Source: Natrialba asiatica DSM 12278 (GTDB lineage: Archaea > Halobacteriota > Halobacteria > Halobacteriales > Natrialbaceae). From it: DNA of 64,000 bases. Numbering within the stretch: position 1 is the first letter of the stretch; each line of letters starts with the position of its first letter. The notes below the pieces were generated by a model that worked only from the letters and a program-made list of their open reading frames with translations, did not search any database and was not told the origin of the DNA. The stretch is from positions 271,853 to 335,852 of the forward strand of contig NZ_AOIO01000021.1 of NCBI RefSeq assembly GCF_000337555.1, given 5' to 3'. Both the position numbers and the translations under genes were made by a program. Positions 17,874-25,600 of this stretch are shown one piece after another.

Positions 17874-18551
17874 ATGACACGCGCACTGTTTGTCGTTAGC
17901 GAGGAAGGCTACTGGGGAGAGGAGTGTGTCGAGCCGCTCGAAACGCTCTCGAACGCCGGGATCGAGATTACGGTCGCCACGCCGTCCGGCAGTCCACCGG
18001 AAATCGACGACCGCTCGCTCGACCCCGACGAGGTCGGCGAGGAAACCGCCGAACACGTCCACGATGTCCACGAGAACGACGAACGGCTCAACGACCCGAT
18101 CCCGACGGCACGGGCCGACGCCGACGCATACGACGCCGTCGTCTTCCCCGGCGGCCACGGGACCGAATGGGACGTCAACCAGGACAGCGATGCCCGCCGG
18201 CTGCTCCGGGACACCGTCGAAGGCGACGGCAAAGCGCTCGTCGTCTGTCACGCCCTCGGCCTGCTCGCGTTCGCCCGCGACAGCGACGGCGGGTTCATCG
18301 TCGACGGCCGCGACGTGACCGGCTTCCCGAACGAGTGGGAAGCGAACATCGTCGACGAGAACGATCTGATGCCGAGCGGGCGCAAACTCCCCTACTGGGT
18401 CGAGGACGAAGTTATCGCCGCCGGCGGCAACTGGGACGCCGAACTCGACCAAGACACGAGCGTCACCGTCGACGGCGACCTGCTCACCGCCCGCGGCCCC
18501 GGCTCTTCGAGCGCGGCAGCCGAGACGCTGCTGACTGAACTCGAACGCTGA
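17874..18551 (+). CDS. DJ-1/PfpI family protein (Hsp31-like)
   Basis: The 225-residue protein has the DJ-1 superfamily nucleophile elbow VVCHALG with C125 followed by H126, an EEGYWGEE N-terminal segment with the conserved acidic residue, and FPGGHGTEWD before the elbow. The inserted middle region and the FPNEWE segment fit the class I Hsp31/glyoxalase III group rather than PfpI protease. Members detoxify methylglyoxal or act as chaperone/deglycase; which applies here is not visible. ATG 17874 (MTRALFVVSEEG) begins right at the first beta strand. It is divergent from hsp20, again suggesting a stress role. Confidence 0.87.
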   Translation: MTRALFVVSEEGYWGEECVEPLETLSNAGIEITVATPSGSPPEIDDRSLDPDEVGEETAEHVHDVHENDERLNDPIPTARADADAYDAVVFPGGHGTEWDVNQDSDARRLLRDTVEGDGKALVVCHALGLLAFARDSDGGFIVDGRDVTGFPNEWEANIVDENDLMPSGRKLPYWVEDEVIAAGGNWDAELDQDTSVTVDGDLLTARGPGSSSAAAETLLTELER

Positions 18552-18666
18552 GTTCGGGTGAGCGGGTAGATCTCCCGACCGACTAGTTGGCTCCTTTTGA
18601 TTGTGCGTTTGACACTGGGATCGCCAATGAGAAGGGGCTTTAGGTAGTATCTATTTCGACCACACG

Positions 18667-19557
18667 ATGAGGCGTCGGCGCGCTCTGGCCGCCGTCACCG
18701 CACTCGCAGGCACAGCGACTGCTGGGCTCGCGAGTTCACGGACGGGAAACGATCGCCTACTCTCCGTGGCGCGCACTCCTGGAGAGGCAGGCGAGGCCAG
18801 CACGAGCACGGAACGGCTGCTCCCCGGGACGGTTCACGAAACACCGCTGTATTCGATTGAGAGCCACCGAGACGGGCCGACAGCGATGGTTTTCGGCGGC
18901 ATCCACGGGGATGAGCGAAGCGGCATTCGAGTCGCCCACGAGGTCGCCGACTGGCACCCCGATGCGGGAACGATCGTCGTCGTTCCCGAAACCAACCGCG
19001 TCGCCGTCGAAAACGACGCTCGAATGGGGACCGACGGCGATCTCAATCGCCAGTTCCCCGGCGGCAAATCGCCGACCAGCACGCTTGCAGCCGGCATCTG
19101 GGACGCTGTCGAACGGCACGACCCGGATGTCGTCCTCGACTTACACCGTTCGCTGGGTATCTACGGCCTCCACCGGGAGTACGTCGGCCAGGTCGTCTTT
19201 CACTCGGCCGCCGCTCGTGGCAAGTCACTCGTCGATGCGCTCAACGACGACGCCGTCCCGTGGTACCTGCCGTTCCACCGATTTACCGCCCAGGAAAGCA
19301 CCGCCGGCGGTCCGTTGCTCTTCCAGAAGGTCGCCCACGAACTGGACGCCGCCACCTACCTCTTTGAAACCACCGAGTTCCTCCTCGACCAGGCTACCAG
19401 AACCCAGCAAGCACGGCTCGTCACAGCACACGTCCTCGCGTTACACGGCTTACTCGAGTCCGAGCAGACTCCGGCGAACTCGACTCCGTCGAATACGCGA
19501 ACCAAGACGGCCACAGACTCGACTGAGAGGAGTTCAGAGACGAGGGCCGACTCGTGA
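18667..19557 (+). CDS. Exported AstE/aspartoacylase-like M14 zinc deacylase
   Basis: The 296-residue protein starts with MRRRRALAAV and an Ala-rich hydrophobic stretch, a probable Tat-type signal. The zinc-binding set of the succinylglutamate desuccinylase/aspartoacylase family is visible: H80 and E83 in GGIHGDERSG and H160 in LDLHRS; an FETTEF strand carries a candidate catalytic Glu. The family cleaves amide bonds of acylated amino acids or related small molecules. A Ser/Thr-rich tail follows the core. The stop overlaps the GTG start of a membrane protein gene, so both are likely co-expressed. The substrate is unknown. Confidence 0.8.
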   Translation: MRRRRALAAVTALAGTATAGLASSRTGNDRLLSVARTPGEAGEASTSTERLLPGTVHETPLYSIESHRDGPTAMVFGGIHGDERSGIRVAHEVADWHPDAGTIVVVPETNRVAVENDARMGTDGDLNRQFPGGKSPTSTLAAGIWDAVERHDPDVVLDLHRSLGIYGLHREYVGQVVFHSAAARGKSLVDALNDDAVPWYLPFHRFTAQESTAGGPLLFQKVAHELDAATYLFETTEFLLDQATRTQQARLVTAHVLALHGLLESEQTPANSTPSNTRTKTATDSTERSSETRADS

Positions 19558-19952
19558 CCACTGCATCCGATCCGAACGCGGAGTCTGTCCCGCACCCACA
19601 GGAGGAGGATCTGCGTACAAGCCCCCTCTTGCTCGTCCGACGAGCCCTTGCGAGTCCCGTCACGATCGCGACCTACATCCTGCTCGTCGTCCCGTTCGCC
19701 CTCGGTTGGCTCAAGACCGAACTCTTCTCACCGCTTGCGTTGCCGGGCTACGTGCTCTACAACGTCGGCTCTGCCATCGGTAACGCCCTCGCTCCCCGAT
19801 TCGAGTTCTGGGTGTACTGGATTCCGTTCCTCGGAAGCTGTTACGGCCTCGCAGTCAGCGTCGGAGTCGGATACGAGTGGCTGCGTGTTCGGTTGACCGG
19901 GTCCGAGCCGGGAGGCGCGAAGTCAGCGGACGAACAACGCCGCCGGCTGTGA
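19554..19952 (+). CDS. Small membrane protein, function unknown
   Basis: This 132-residue protein starts at GTG 19554, inside the stop region of the deacylase gene (GTGA). It has an acidic N-terminus, two clear transmembrane stretches (about 36-52 and 88-108) and a possible third between them (about 62-80), ending in a charged tail. I do not recognise a family. The translational overlap with the exported deacylase is the only functional hint. Confidence 0.65.
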   Translation: MTTASDPNAESVPHPQEEDLRTSPLLLVRRALASPVTIATYILLVVPFALGWLKTELFSPLALPGYVLYNVGSAIGNALAPRFEFWVYWIPFLGSCYGLAVSVGVGYEWLRVRLTGSEPGGAKSADEQRRRL

Positions 19953-20063
19953 GGACGCTTTCGCGGCGGCCGCCTCGAGATCGTCACCAGATCGTCACCG
20001 GCACGACCGCGCTATCGTGACGCGAATCAGTCCCTTTTTACGCGATGGCGGGGAACTGCGACT

Positions 20064-20291
20064 ATGAGCTTCGAGGAAGACGACAGGGTCGTCCTGAACG
20101 ACAAGCACAGCGAGTTCGACGGCGAAACCGGCACCATCACCCAGACGATGGAGTCGATGTTCGGCGACGTAACCTACACCGTGAGCTTCGAGGACGGCCA
20201 GGAGACGGGGATTCCGGAGGACGATCTCGAGGCGGACGCGGACGCCGACACGGATGCAGACGGCGACACAGACACAGACACCGACAACTAA
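20064..20291 (+). CDS. Small SH3-like/KOW-like acidic protein
   Basis: The 75-residue protein has a compact N-terminal part (1-53) with the rhythm of a small SH3-type barrel: DDRVVLND, GETGTITQT, DVTYTVSFEDG, then I-P-E-D-D-L. Similar little domains in haloarchaea are of unknown function, possibly nucleic-acid or protein binding. The last 20 residues are a pure Asp/Ala/Thr/Gly tail encoded by a degenerate GAYACR hexamer repeat. A T-run (20035-20040) precedes the gene. Confidence 0.6.
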   Translation: MSFEEDDRVVLNDKHSEFDGETGTITQTMESMFGDVTYTVSFEDGQETGIPEDDLEADADADTDADGDTDTDTDN

Positions 20292-20400
20292 CGCGATACA
20301 CGGGCGGCATCCGCCTCTCGACGCTCGGCACACGACCGCCTCTCTTGTCGGGTGTGGCCGCTGACCGTGTGAACACCGACGTCACGCGCTGTCCCGTTTT

Positions 20401-20525
20401 GTCACCGACACCGAGAACGATACCGACGCTGACGGCGAGACCAATACTGCCACTGCGATCGACACCGAGATCGATACCGATACCGATACCGACACTGAGA
20501 CTTACACCCACACCGACACCGATGC
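20401..20525 (+). repeat. Degenerate GAYACC hexamer tract outside a gene
   Basis: About 120 bp of imperfect GAYACC/GAGACC units run up to the start of the next gene. In one frame it would read as Asp/Thr/Glu repeats like the tail of the preceding 75-residue protein, but that frame has no start and is out of register with both neighbours. It looks like a slippage-grown simple repeat in intergenic DNA. Confidence 0.6.
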
Positions 20526-20974
20526 CACAGATCCCGCTTCACTACGTCGACATCCGAACGTTCTGCTACGCCACCGAAGACGAAAAGCGCGTCGAGCAAG
20601 CCCTGCGTACCTTCCTCCCCGAAGAGTTCGAAATCGACCGCGCCGAAACCGAAGGTCACTACGGCGACCGCATCCTCGTCCTCTCGGCCCGCGTCGAAAA
20701 CGCCGACGACGTTCGACACGTCCTCTCGCAACTCACCGAACTCGAGTCGTTCGACACCCTGCTCGACGAACTCGACGACCGCGTGACCGAAAACACCGAA
20801 CTCTTCGTGCGCCTGGACAAGCAGGCCGCCTTCGAGGGAACCGTCCGCGTCGGCGACGGCATCATGTTCCGGGCGAAGGTCGAAGCCTACCCGGCGAAGA
20901 AAGACCAGGCTCTGGAGAACGCACGAGACGTTCTCGAACGACTGCGCGACGAGTCGTCGGAGACCGAGGAATAA
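20522..20974 (+). CDS. RNA-binding protein of the archaeal exosome-associated COG1325 type
   Basis: The 150-residue protein reads as a conserved archaeal RNA-binding family: IHYVDIRTFC-like first strand (here LHYVDIRTFCYATED), EGHYGDRILVLSARVENAD in the middle, then a strand bearing FVRLDKQAAFEG and a basic helix. The function is assumed to be RNA handling; I see no catalytic motif. ATG 20522 begins directly at MPQIPLHYVDIR, and the upstream in-frame sequence is hexamer repeat. It converges with the MaoC-like gene, the two stops being about 15 bp apart. Confidence 0.75.
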   Translation: MPQIPLHYVDIRTFCYATEDEKRVEQALRTFLPEEFEIDRAETEGHYGDRILVLSARVENADDVRHVLSQLTELESFDTLLDELDDRVTENTELFVRLDKQAAFEGTVRVGDGIMFRAKVEAYPAKKDQALENARDVLERLRDESSETEE

Positions 20975-20988
20975 CGCTCTGTCCGGTG

Positions 20989-21375
20989 TCAGGCGTCCTT
21001 CCAAATAAGCCCCTCAATCGTCGCCCGCAACACGGTCTCGCCACCCTCGTTCTCGCAGTCGACGGCCGACGTGAACTCGTAGCGGTCGTCTCGTTCTGCG
21101 ACTGTCTCGTACGTCGACCGACACGTGACGTGTTCACCGGTGTAGACCGGCCGGATGAACTCGATCTCCATCGTCCGCGCCAGCACCTCGTTGTCGCCGC
21201 CTAACTTCGTCGGCATGGTCGCCGTCAACAACCCCTGGACCATCACCCGACCGTCCTCATCCGCATCGGTGTGACGCGGCTGTGCGTCCCCGGAGAGTTC
21301 GGCAAACCGCTCGACATCCGCTACCGTGAACGTCCGCTCGAACGTTCGCGTCTCCCCTTCGACTGGTGGATTCAT
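20989..21375 (-). CDS. MaoC-like hotdog-fold dehydratase
   Basis: The 128-residue protein has the hotdog/MaoC signature FTVADVERFAELSGDAQPRHTD, where the central Asp and His lie at the positions of the R-specific enoyl-CoA hydratase dyad. The usual D-x-N-P-x-H is here D-A-Q-P-R-H, so Asn is replaced by Gln. VMVQGLL forms the central helix, followed by the long strands. The likely role is hydration of a crotonyl-type acyl-CoA in fatty acid or polyester metabolism. ATG 21375 (MNPPVEGETRTF) is preferred because sequence upstream of it lacks fold residues. Confidence 0.78.
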   Translation of the reverse strand: MNPPVEGETRTFERTFTVADVERFAELSGDAQPRHTDADEDGRVMVQGLLTATMPTKLGGDNEVLARTMEIEFIRPVYTGEHVTCRSTYETVAERDDRYEFTSAVDCENEGGETVLRATIEGLIWKDA

Positions 21376-21539
21376 GCGACCGGACAGTACCGGCCGGGTC
21401 GTCGTAACGATGGTGGTCGCTGAACTCGTCGGGCCGGGGCAGTCGTAACGCGCTCGTCGGTGGCGTCGGATCGCAACCGTCACTGAGGGACCCAACATGT
21501 TGGTGAAGCAGCTAAGCGGTCGACGTCCGTTGATTCCGT

Positions 21540-22370
21540 ATGAACGGGAGCGACGACGTGTCTGTTACCGCCGGATACGGATCGTCCGTACGCAGACTGA
21601 CGGCGCTACTGCGGGACCTCCGCGGGAGGAATCCGATCCTGTTCTGGACCGCCACGGGGAACGCCGTTCTGGGCCTGTGTTTTCTCGTCGGGCTCGCGGT
21701 GGACCCCAGCACGGTCAACGGGGAGTCCGCGTGGCTCAAACCCACGAAATTCGCCGTTTCAATCTGTCTGTTTACCGCGACCCTCGCCTGGCTCACACCG
21801 CACTTGACGGTTTCGAGGCGATTCCGTCGATCGATTTCGTGGGCCATCGCGGGTGCGCTAATCATCGAAATCGTCGCAATCGCCGGCCAGGCCGCCCGTG
21901 GCAACGGGTCGCATTTCAACTACGCGACGACGGTCGACACGGCCATCTACGTGACGATGGGCGCGGTGATCGTCTCGATGACGCTGCTGATCGCGTGGCT
22001 GTTCGTTCGCGCGACGCGAAACGGGTTCGACGTTCATCCGGCGTTCGCGCTGGGGATTACACTCGGCGGCGGGCTGTTCGTCGTCGGCGCGTTCGAGGGG
22101 CAAGTGATGGGCGTGTTGAATACGAACTCCGTCGGTAGCGGCTACACGCTGCCGGCGGTCGGCTGGACGCTCGTCGGGGACTTTCGGGTGGCACACTTCG
22201 CCGGCCTCCACGCGTTGCAGGTGCTTCCGCTAGCAGGCTACGTGGCTGCGCGCGCGGAGCAACAGGGACGGATCGCCACACCTCGGCGCGTCGTCTGGCT
22301 CGTCGGGGGCCTCTACGCGGGACTCTTACTCCTGGCGTTTGCGCTCGCGCTTGCGCCGCTGGTCGCGTGA
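21540..22370 (+). CDS. Multi-pass membrane protein, function unknown
   Basis: The 276-residue protein has seven to eight hydrophobic segments. A W-L-K-P-T-K-F-A-V-S motif around residue 65 and a later VAHFAGLHALQ motif with two histidines in or near the membrane resemble a family of uncharacterised bacterial and haloarchaeal membrane proteins. The buried His pair could bind a metal or heme, but that is a guess. It is divergent from the MaoC-like gene and forms a single-gene unit. Confidence 0.7.
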   Translation: MNGSDDVSVTAGYGSSVRRLTALLRDLRGRNPILFWTATGNAVLGLCFLVGLAVDPSTVNGESAWLKPTKFAVSICLFTATLAWLTPHLTVSRRFRRSISWAIAGALIIEIVAIAGQAARGNGSHFNYATTVDTAIYVTMGAVIVSMTLLIAWLFVRATRNGFDVHPAFALGITLGGGLFVVGAFEGQVMGVLNTNSVGSGYTLPAVGWTLVGDFRVAHFAGLHALQVLPLAGYVAARAEQQGRIATPRRVVWLVGGLYAGLLLLAFALALAPLVA

Positions 22371-22517
22371 CCGAGTCGTTGGATTCTCGCGGGCAGCGGG
22401 TACGTCACGCGCGACCTGCAACCGGAACCGGAGACTAATATCGACCGGCGTGTACTAGGCGGTTACACGACGCCCTACGGAAACGGTGGACGATGACACG
22501 AGACAGACTAGCCCGCG

Positions 22518-23159
22518 ATGACGGAGCGGATGATTAGCGCGACGTTCCGGATACGACTCTCGGAAGACCTCTGGGTAGCCCAACTCTCCACCGCGTTCCC
22601 GCAGGCGACGTTCAGGCTCCTCTCGGGATACCGGACCGAAGAGCGGGCGCTGGAACTCGGCGAAACGATCACCGACCGGCCGACGGCCGTCGTCACGGCG
22701 ATGGCCGACCATCCCTCGATAGAGATCTCCGAGCTGCTGGAATCGGATTCGCGGCGCGCGCTCGTGAAATACGAGACCACCGATACCGCCCTGTACGAGT
22801 TCGTCGAGCGGTCGTCGCTCACGATCGAGTTCCCGATCACCGTCAAGGACGGTTGGTACGAGTTCGATCTCACGGGGACGCGTCAGGAACTGGACCGCGT
22901 GCAGGAACTGCTTGAGGGCGGACCCTACGAGTACGAACTCCTCTCGTTGATTCAGTCGCCGGACGCGGACCGCTTGTTGACGACGCGTCAGCGAGAGGTG
23001 ATCGAAACGGCGGTTCGGAAGGGGTATTTCGAGGTTCCGCGGACGTGCACCCTCGCGGCGGTGGCGGACGAACTCGGGATCGACAAGTCGACGGCGAGTA
23101 CGATTTTGCGGCGGGGTGAGGCGCGGATTATCAAGTCCTTCGTCAGCGGCCCCGACTGA
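22518..23159 (+). CDS. HTH-10 (bacterio-opsin activator type) transcription regulator
   Basis: The 213-residue protein ends in the HTH-10 domain (about residues 154-210): LTTRQREVIETAVRKGYFEV, then LAAVADELGIDKSTASTILR as the recognition helix-turn-helix. The N-terminal 150 residues form a ligand- or protein-sensing region without a recognisable domain. Haloarchaea carry many such regulators, often controlling neighbouring genes. The nearest plausible targets are the membrane protein upstream or the ABC exporter 1.4 kb downstream, neither proven. ATG 22530 is an alternative start. Confidence 0.9.
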   Translation: MTERMISATFRIRLSEDLWVAQLSTAFPQATFRLLSGYRTEERALELGETITDRPTAVVTAMADHPSIEISELLESDSRRALVKYETTDTALYEFVERSSLTIEFPITVKDGWYEFDLTGTRQELDRVQELLEGGPYEYELLSLIQSPDADRLLTTRQREVIETAVRKGYFEVPRTCTLAAVADELGIDKSTASTILRRGEARIIKSFVSGPD

Positions 23160-23476
23160 CGGGACTGGCTGAGGGGGCGCTACAGCACACCGCCCGGCGA
23201 GCGTTCAGCGGAGCGGGCGCTCGTCGATTGTCGGGATTCGCCACGACAGTTTCAGCGCCGAGCGGTGGCGGCGGTGAATTTGACCGCGGAGTTCGCTCGA
23301 GCGTCGCGTTTGCGGGCCGAGTTGTGGCGGTGGTGCTGGTGGTTGTGGTAGGTGTCGGTGGGGTTCGATGGCTGCGGTGGTGAGGGTGATGGTGGTCTCG
23401 CACACCGGCCGACAACTCGGCTGGCCGCCGCGACCCGAGTTCAGTTCGGGTGAACTCGGTTAGCGGTGGCCGTGGC
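23160..23476. other. Intergenic region with G/T-skewed tract
   Basis: I see no gene in these 317 bp. From 23321 to 23398 the plus strand is strikingly G+T rich, with GGTGG-type units repeated and very little A or C. Confidence 0.4.
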
Positions 23477-23758
23477 TTACTCGGCGTCGGAATTCGAGTC
23501 GGACCGGTTGGGGTCCGGCGGGGCGACGCGACAGCCGCAGGGGCCGGCGACGGCTTCGCCGGGGCCGATCATGGTTCGCTGTGCGATCGGCGTCCCACAG
23601 CGGGGACAGCGGGGGAGGCTGACGGTCTCCGGTTCGTCCGTCGTCTCGGTGCCGTTGCTAGCCGCGTCGGTCGCAGTACTGTTGCTCTCTACGTCGCTTT
23701 CAGTGCCGCCACTAGCCGCATCGCTCGCGGTCGCGTCGTCGGTCACGCCGACTGGCAC
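23477..23758 (-). CDS. Small zinc-ribbon protein
   Basis: The 93-residue protein has an N-terminal low-complexity Asp/Ser/Thr/Ala half and a C-terminal zinc-binding part: C-P-R-C-G near residue 51 and C-G-C near residue 74, giving a C-x2-C...C-x-C set. Such short cysteine-box proteins are frequent in haloarchaea and largely uncharacterised. It is transcribed away from the structured element at 23842-23978, so the region between holds both promoters. No partner gene is apparent. Confidence 0.6.
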   Translation of the reverse strand: MPVGVTDDATASDAASGGTESDVESNSTATDAASNGTETTDEPETVSLPRCPRCGTPIAQRTMIGPGEAVAGPCGCRVAPPDPNRSDSNSDAE

Positions 23759-23832
23759 CTCAATTTGCCCGTCCGGTTGACAGAGCGCGTTGCTACTGGT
23801 CGACTCCGTCGATGCATCAATCGTGCGGGATG

Positions 23833-23839
23833 TTTATAT
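23833..23839 (+). promoter_or_regulatory. TATA box in front of structured element 1
   Basis: TTTATAT lies so that an archaeal start site 25-28 bp downstream would fall at about 23862, exactly where the base-pairing segments of the element begin. The second copy at 26567 lacks such a box. Confidence 0.5.
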
Positions 23840-23841
23840 CC

Positions 23842-23978
23842 CGTGAGAATGTACGCAATCATGGCTTCACCGCATGTGTGGAAGCCACGTCTCGGATGGT
23901 GGCTCATCCGGGACACTTTCATGTCCGTTGTGGCTTCCGTCCTAATTGTTGACTGGTAGTGACTTATATCTACCGCTG
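23842..23978 (+). ncRNA. Structured non-coding element, copy 1 (three-way junction)
   Basis: This 137-bp element has no credible protein frame but folds cleanly. Stem P1 pairs 23880-23888 (GGAAGCCAC) with 23930-23938. It encloses hairpin P2 (23893-23898 with 23905-23910) and hairpin P3 (23911-23915 with 23922-23926). A further hairpin P4 pairs 23955-23959 with 23970-23974. An upstream segment (23862-23870) can pair with 23878-23887, competing with P1. A related element at 26567-26708 keeps P1, P2, P3 and P4 with compensatory changes. The TATA box is at 23833. It could be an independent RNA, a leader for the ABC operon 600 bp downstream, or the end of a mobile element. Confidence 0.55.
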
Positions 23979-24127
23979 GGCGGCGGGAAGGAGCGTTCGT
24001 CCGCGATAGAACTCGCGTCGCTCTCGGCCGAGAATCGTCGTTCGTACTAACGGCAGAGGATGCAGATAGGGCGTAGCCGCATCGTAACCGAGTTCACGGA
24101 TCGAAGCCGACGGCGAAACCAGCTTCT

Positions 24128-24149
24128 GTACCGCCGTTCTCGGCGGTAC
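24128..24149. repeat. Perfect 9-bp hairpin
   Basis: GTACCGCCG (24128-24136) and CGGCGGTAC (24141-24149) are exact inverted copies around a 4-nt TTCT loop. It lies in the non-coding region downstream of element 1 and is not followed directly by a T-run. Confidence 0.6.
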
Positions 24150-24257
24150 GAACCGGGCCGGGACGCGGATATCCAACCGCGAAGTCGCCACGACCGAAAC
24201 GATTATGAATATCGGTTCCGTGATGTCAGCTAATGGTAACGCTGTAGCTGGGTCGGC

Positions 24258-24263
24258 TTTTTT
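24258..24263 (+). terminator. T6 run, possible transcription terminator
   Basis: Six T follow GGGTCGGC. Archaeal RNA polymerase terminates at short T tracts without needing a hairpin, so a transcript begun near 23862 could end here at about 400 nt. Confidence 0.35.
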
Positions 24264-24586
24264 CGCTCGGGCTGCTTTGCGTAGACCACGCACTGTAGTC
24301 GGAGCGCCAGCTACGTGATCGTCGTACTACGTTCTCCGTAGTGTAGACAACCATGATAGTCAAGCCGACAATACATGTTACCAGCAACCAATCAGCGAAC
24401 TCGCGGCGCTCGTCCGAGCGCCTTCGAGTCGAATCGACACCTTACCCCGGACCACCGCTCCAGCCGGACGCATCGAATCGAGCGGTCCTTCTTCGACACC
24501 GAACGTGACGGGGATGACTCGCCCATCCCGCTACGCAAACGAGACGGATTCCGAAATCGGCGATTCGCCGCCGGCGGGGGGCGCTG

Positions 24587-25600
24587 ATGGCGCGACACAG
24601 CAGTGCGGAAACGGCCGTCGATCCGGTCATCTCAGTCCGCGACCTCACGAAGGTCTACGGACAGGGAGACGCTGCAGTTCGAGCGGTTGACGGCGTCAGT
24701 TTCGATATTTCTCCCGGTACCGTCGTCGGCGTTCTCGGCCCGAACGGGGCGGGAAAAACGTCGGCGATCAAGATGATGCTGGGGTTAGTCACTCCGACGG
24801 CCGGCGACGTTCGGATCGCCGGAACGGACGCACTCTCGAATACGACGGCGATCTATCGACACGTCGGTGCGATGCTAGAAGGTGCCCGCAACGTCTATTG
24901 GCGGCTCACGGTCCGCGAAAACGTCGAGTTCTTCGCGAGTCTCAGCGGCTTCGACCCGAGGCGGACCGCGGATTACCACGACGCGCTCATCGAACGGTAC
25001 GGACTCGAAGACAAGGCCGACACGCCCGTCCGGGAACTCTCGCGCGGAATGAAGCAGAAAGTCTCCCTTATCTGCACCCTGGCGCGGCGAACGGACGTGA
25101 TCTTCCTCGACGAGCCGACGCTCGGGCTCGACGTCGAAACGTCGCTCGACCTCCGGCGGGAGATACGGCGGCTTACGGACGACCGTTCGATGACGGTCGT
25201 GCTCAGCAGCCACGATATGGACCTCGTGGAAGCCGTCTGCGATCGCGTCATCATCGTGCGCGCCGGGAGAATCGTCGCGGATGACACCGTCGAGAATCTC
25301 GTCGAACTCTTCCGGACGCAGGCGTACCAACTAACCGTCGGATCACCGCTTTCGGAGGCGGCGAAAGGCCGACTCGAGCACAGATACAACGCGCAGGGCT
25401 GGGAACGGATCGGCGAACACGTACGGTTCGAAGCAACGCCTCGATCCGACGATTCCGTCTACACTCTCGTGGACGAACTCCAGCGGGAGGCCGTCCCGCT
25501 CGTTTCGATCCAGTCACTACAGCCGGATCTCGAGAACGTCTTCCTCGAACTGACGACCGAGGCGGCTCGGCCGAAAACTCAAAACGGAGGGGAACGATGA
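24587..25600 (+). CDS. ABC transporter ATP-binding protein (DrrA-like exporter)
   Basis: The 337-residue ATPase has Walker A GPNGAGKTS, a Q-loop region at YRHVGAMLEGARN, signature LSRGMKQKV, Walker B VIFLDEPTLGLD and the switch histidine in LSSHDMD. The extended C-terminal part (about 235-337), found in DrrA/NatA/CcmA-type exporters, follows. It powers export of an unknown substrate with the permease encoded next (4-bp ATGA overlap). The gene pair is bracketed by two copies of a structured non-coding element, suggesting it is a discrete cassette. Confidence 0.92.
   Translation: MARHSSAETAVDPVISVRDLTKVYGQGDAAVRAVDGVSFDISPGTVVGVLGPNGAGKTSAIKMMLGLVTPTAGDVRIAGTDALSNTTAIYRHVGAMLEGARNVYWRLTVRENVEFFASLSGFDPRRTADYHDALIERYGLEDKADTPVRELSRGMKQKVSLICTLARRTDVIFLDEPTLGLDVETSLDLRREIRRLTDDRSMTVVLSSHDMDLVEAVCDRVIIVRAGRIVADDTVENLVELFRTQAYQLTVGSPLSEAAKGRLEHRYNAQGWERIGEHVRFEATPRSDDSVYTLVDELQREAVPLVSIQSLQPDLENVFLELTTEAARPKTQNGGER

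Larger units (their letters stand above)
23979..24586. other. Intergenic region between element 1 and the ABC operon
   Basis: I find no convincing gene in these 608 bp; open frames on both strands lack conserved features. It holds a perfect 9-bp hairpin with loop TTCT (24128-24149), a T6 run after a G/C-rich stretch (24258-24263) that could end a transcript, and a second hairpin ACTACG-TTCTC-CGTAGT (24326-24342). The T-run between element 1 and the ABC genes favours a separate short RNA. Confidence 0.45.

Noticed and set aside
20401-20525. CRISPR-like or tRNA-like structure
   Set aside because: No constant repeat plus unique spacer pattern and no cloverleaf; only a degenerate hexamer.
23842-23978. 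Reading element 1 as a tRNA or as the end of an IS200/IS605 element
   Set aside because: There is no T-loop or anticodon arrangement, and no TnpA or TnpB gene is next to either copy; the IS-end idea stays possible but unsupported.
23970-24293. A 107-codon minus-strand frame next to structured element 1
   Set aside because: It overlaps hairpins, lacks a conserved motif or promoter, and its composition is not typical of the acidic haloarchaeal proteins around it.
24375-24587. A 70-codon frame whose stop overlaps the ABC ATPase start
   Set aside because: The overlap looks like translational coupling, but the product is strongly basic and Arg/Ser-rich, unlike a haloarchaeal protein, and has no recognisable motif; most likely chance.
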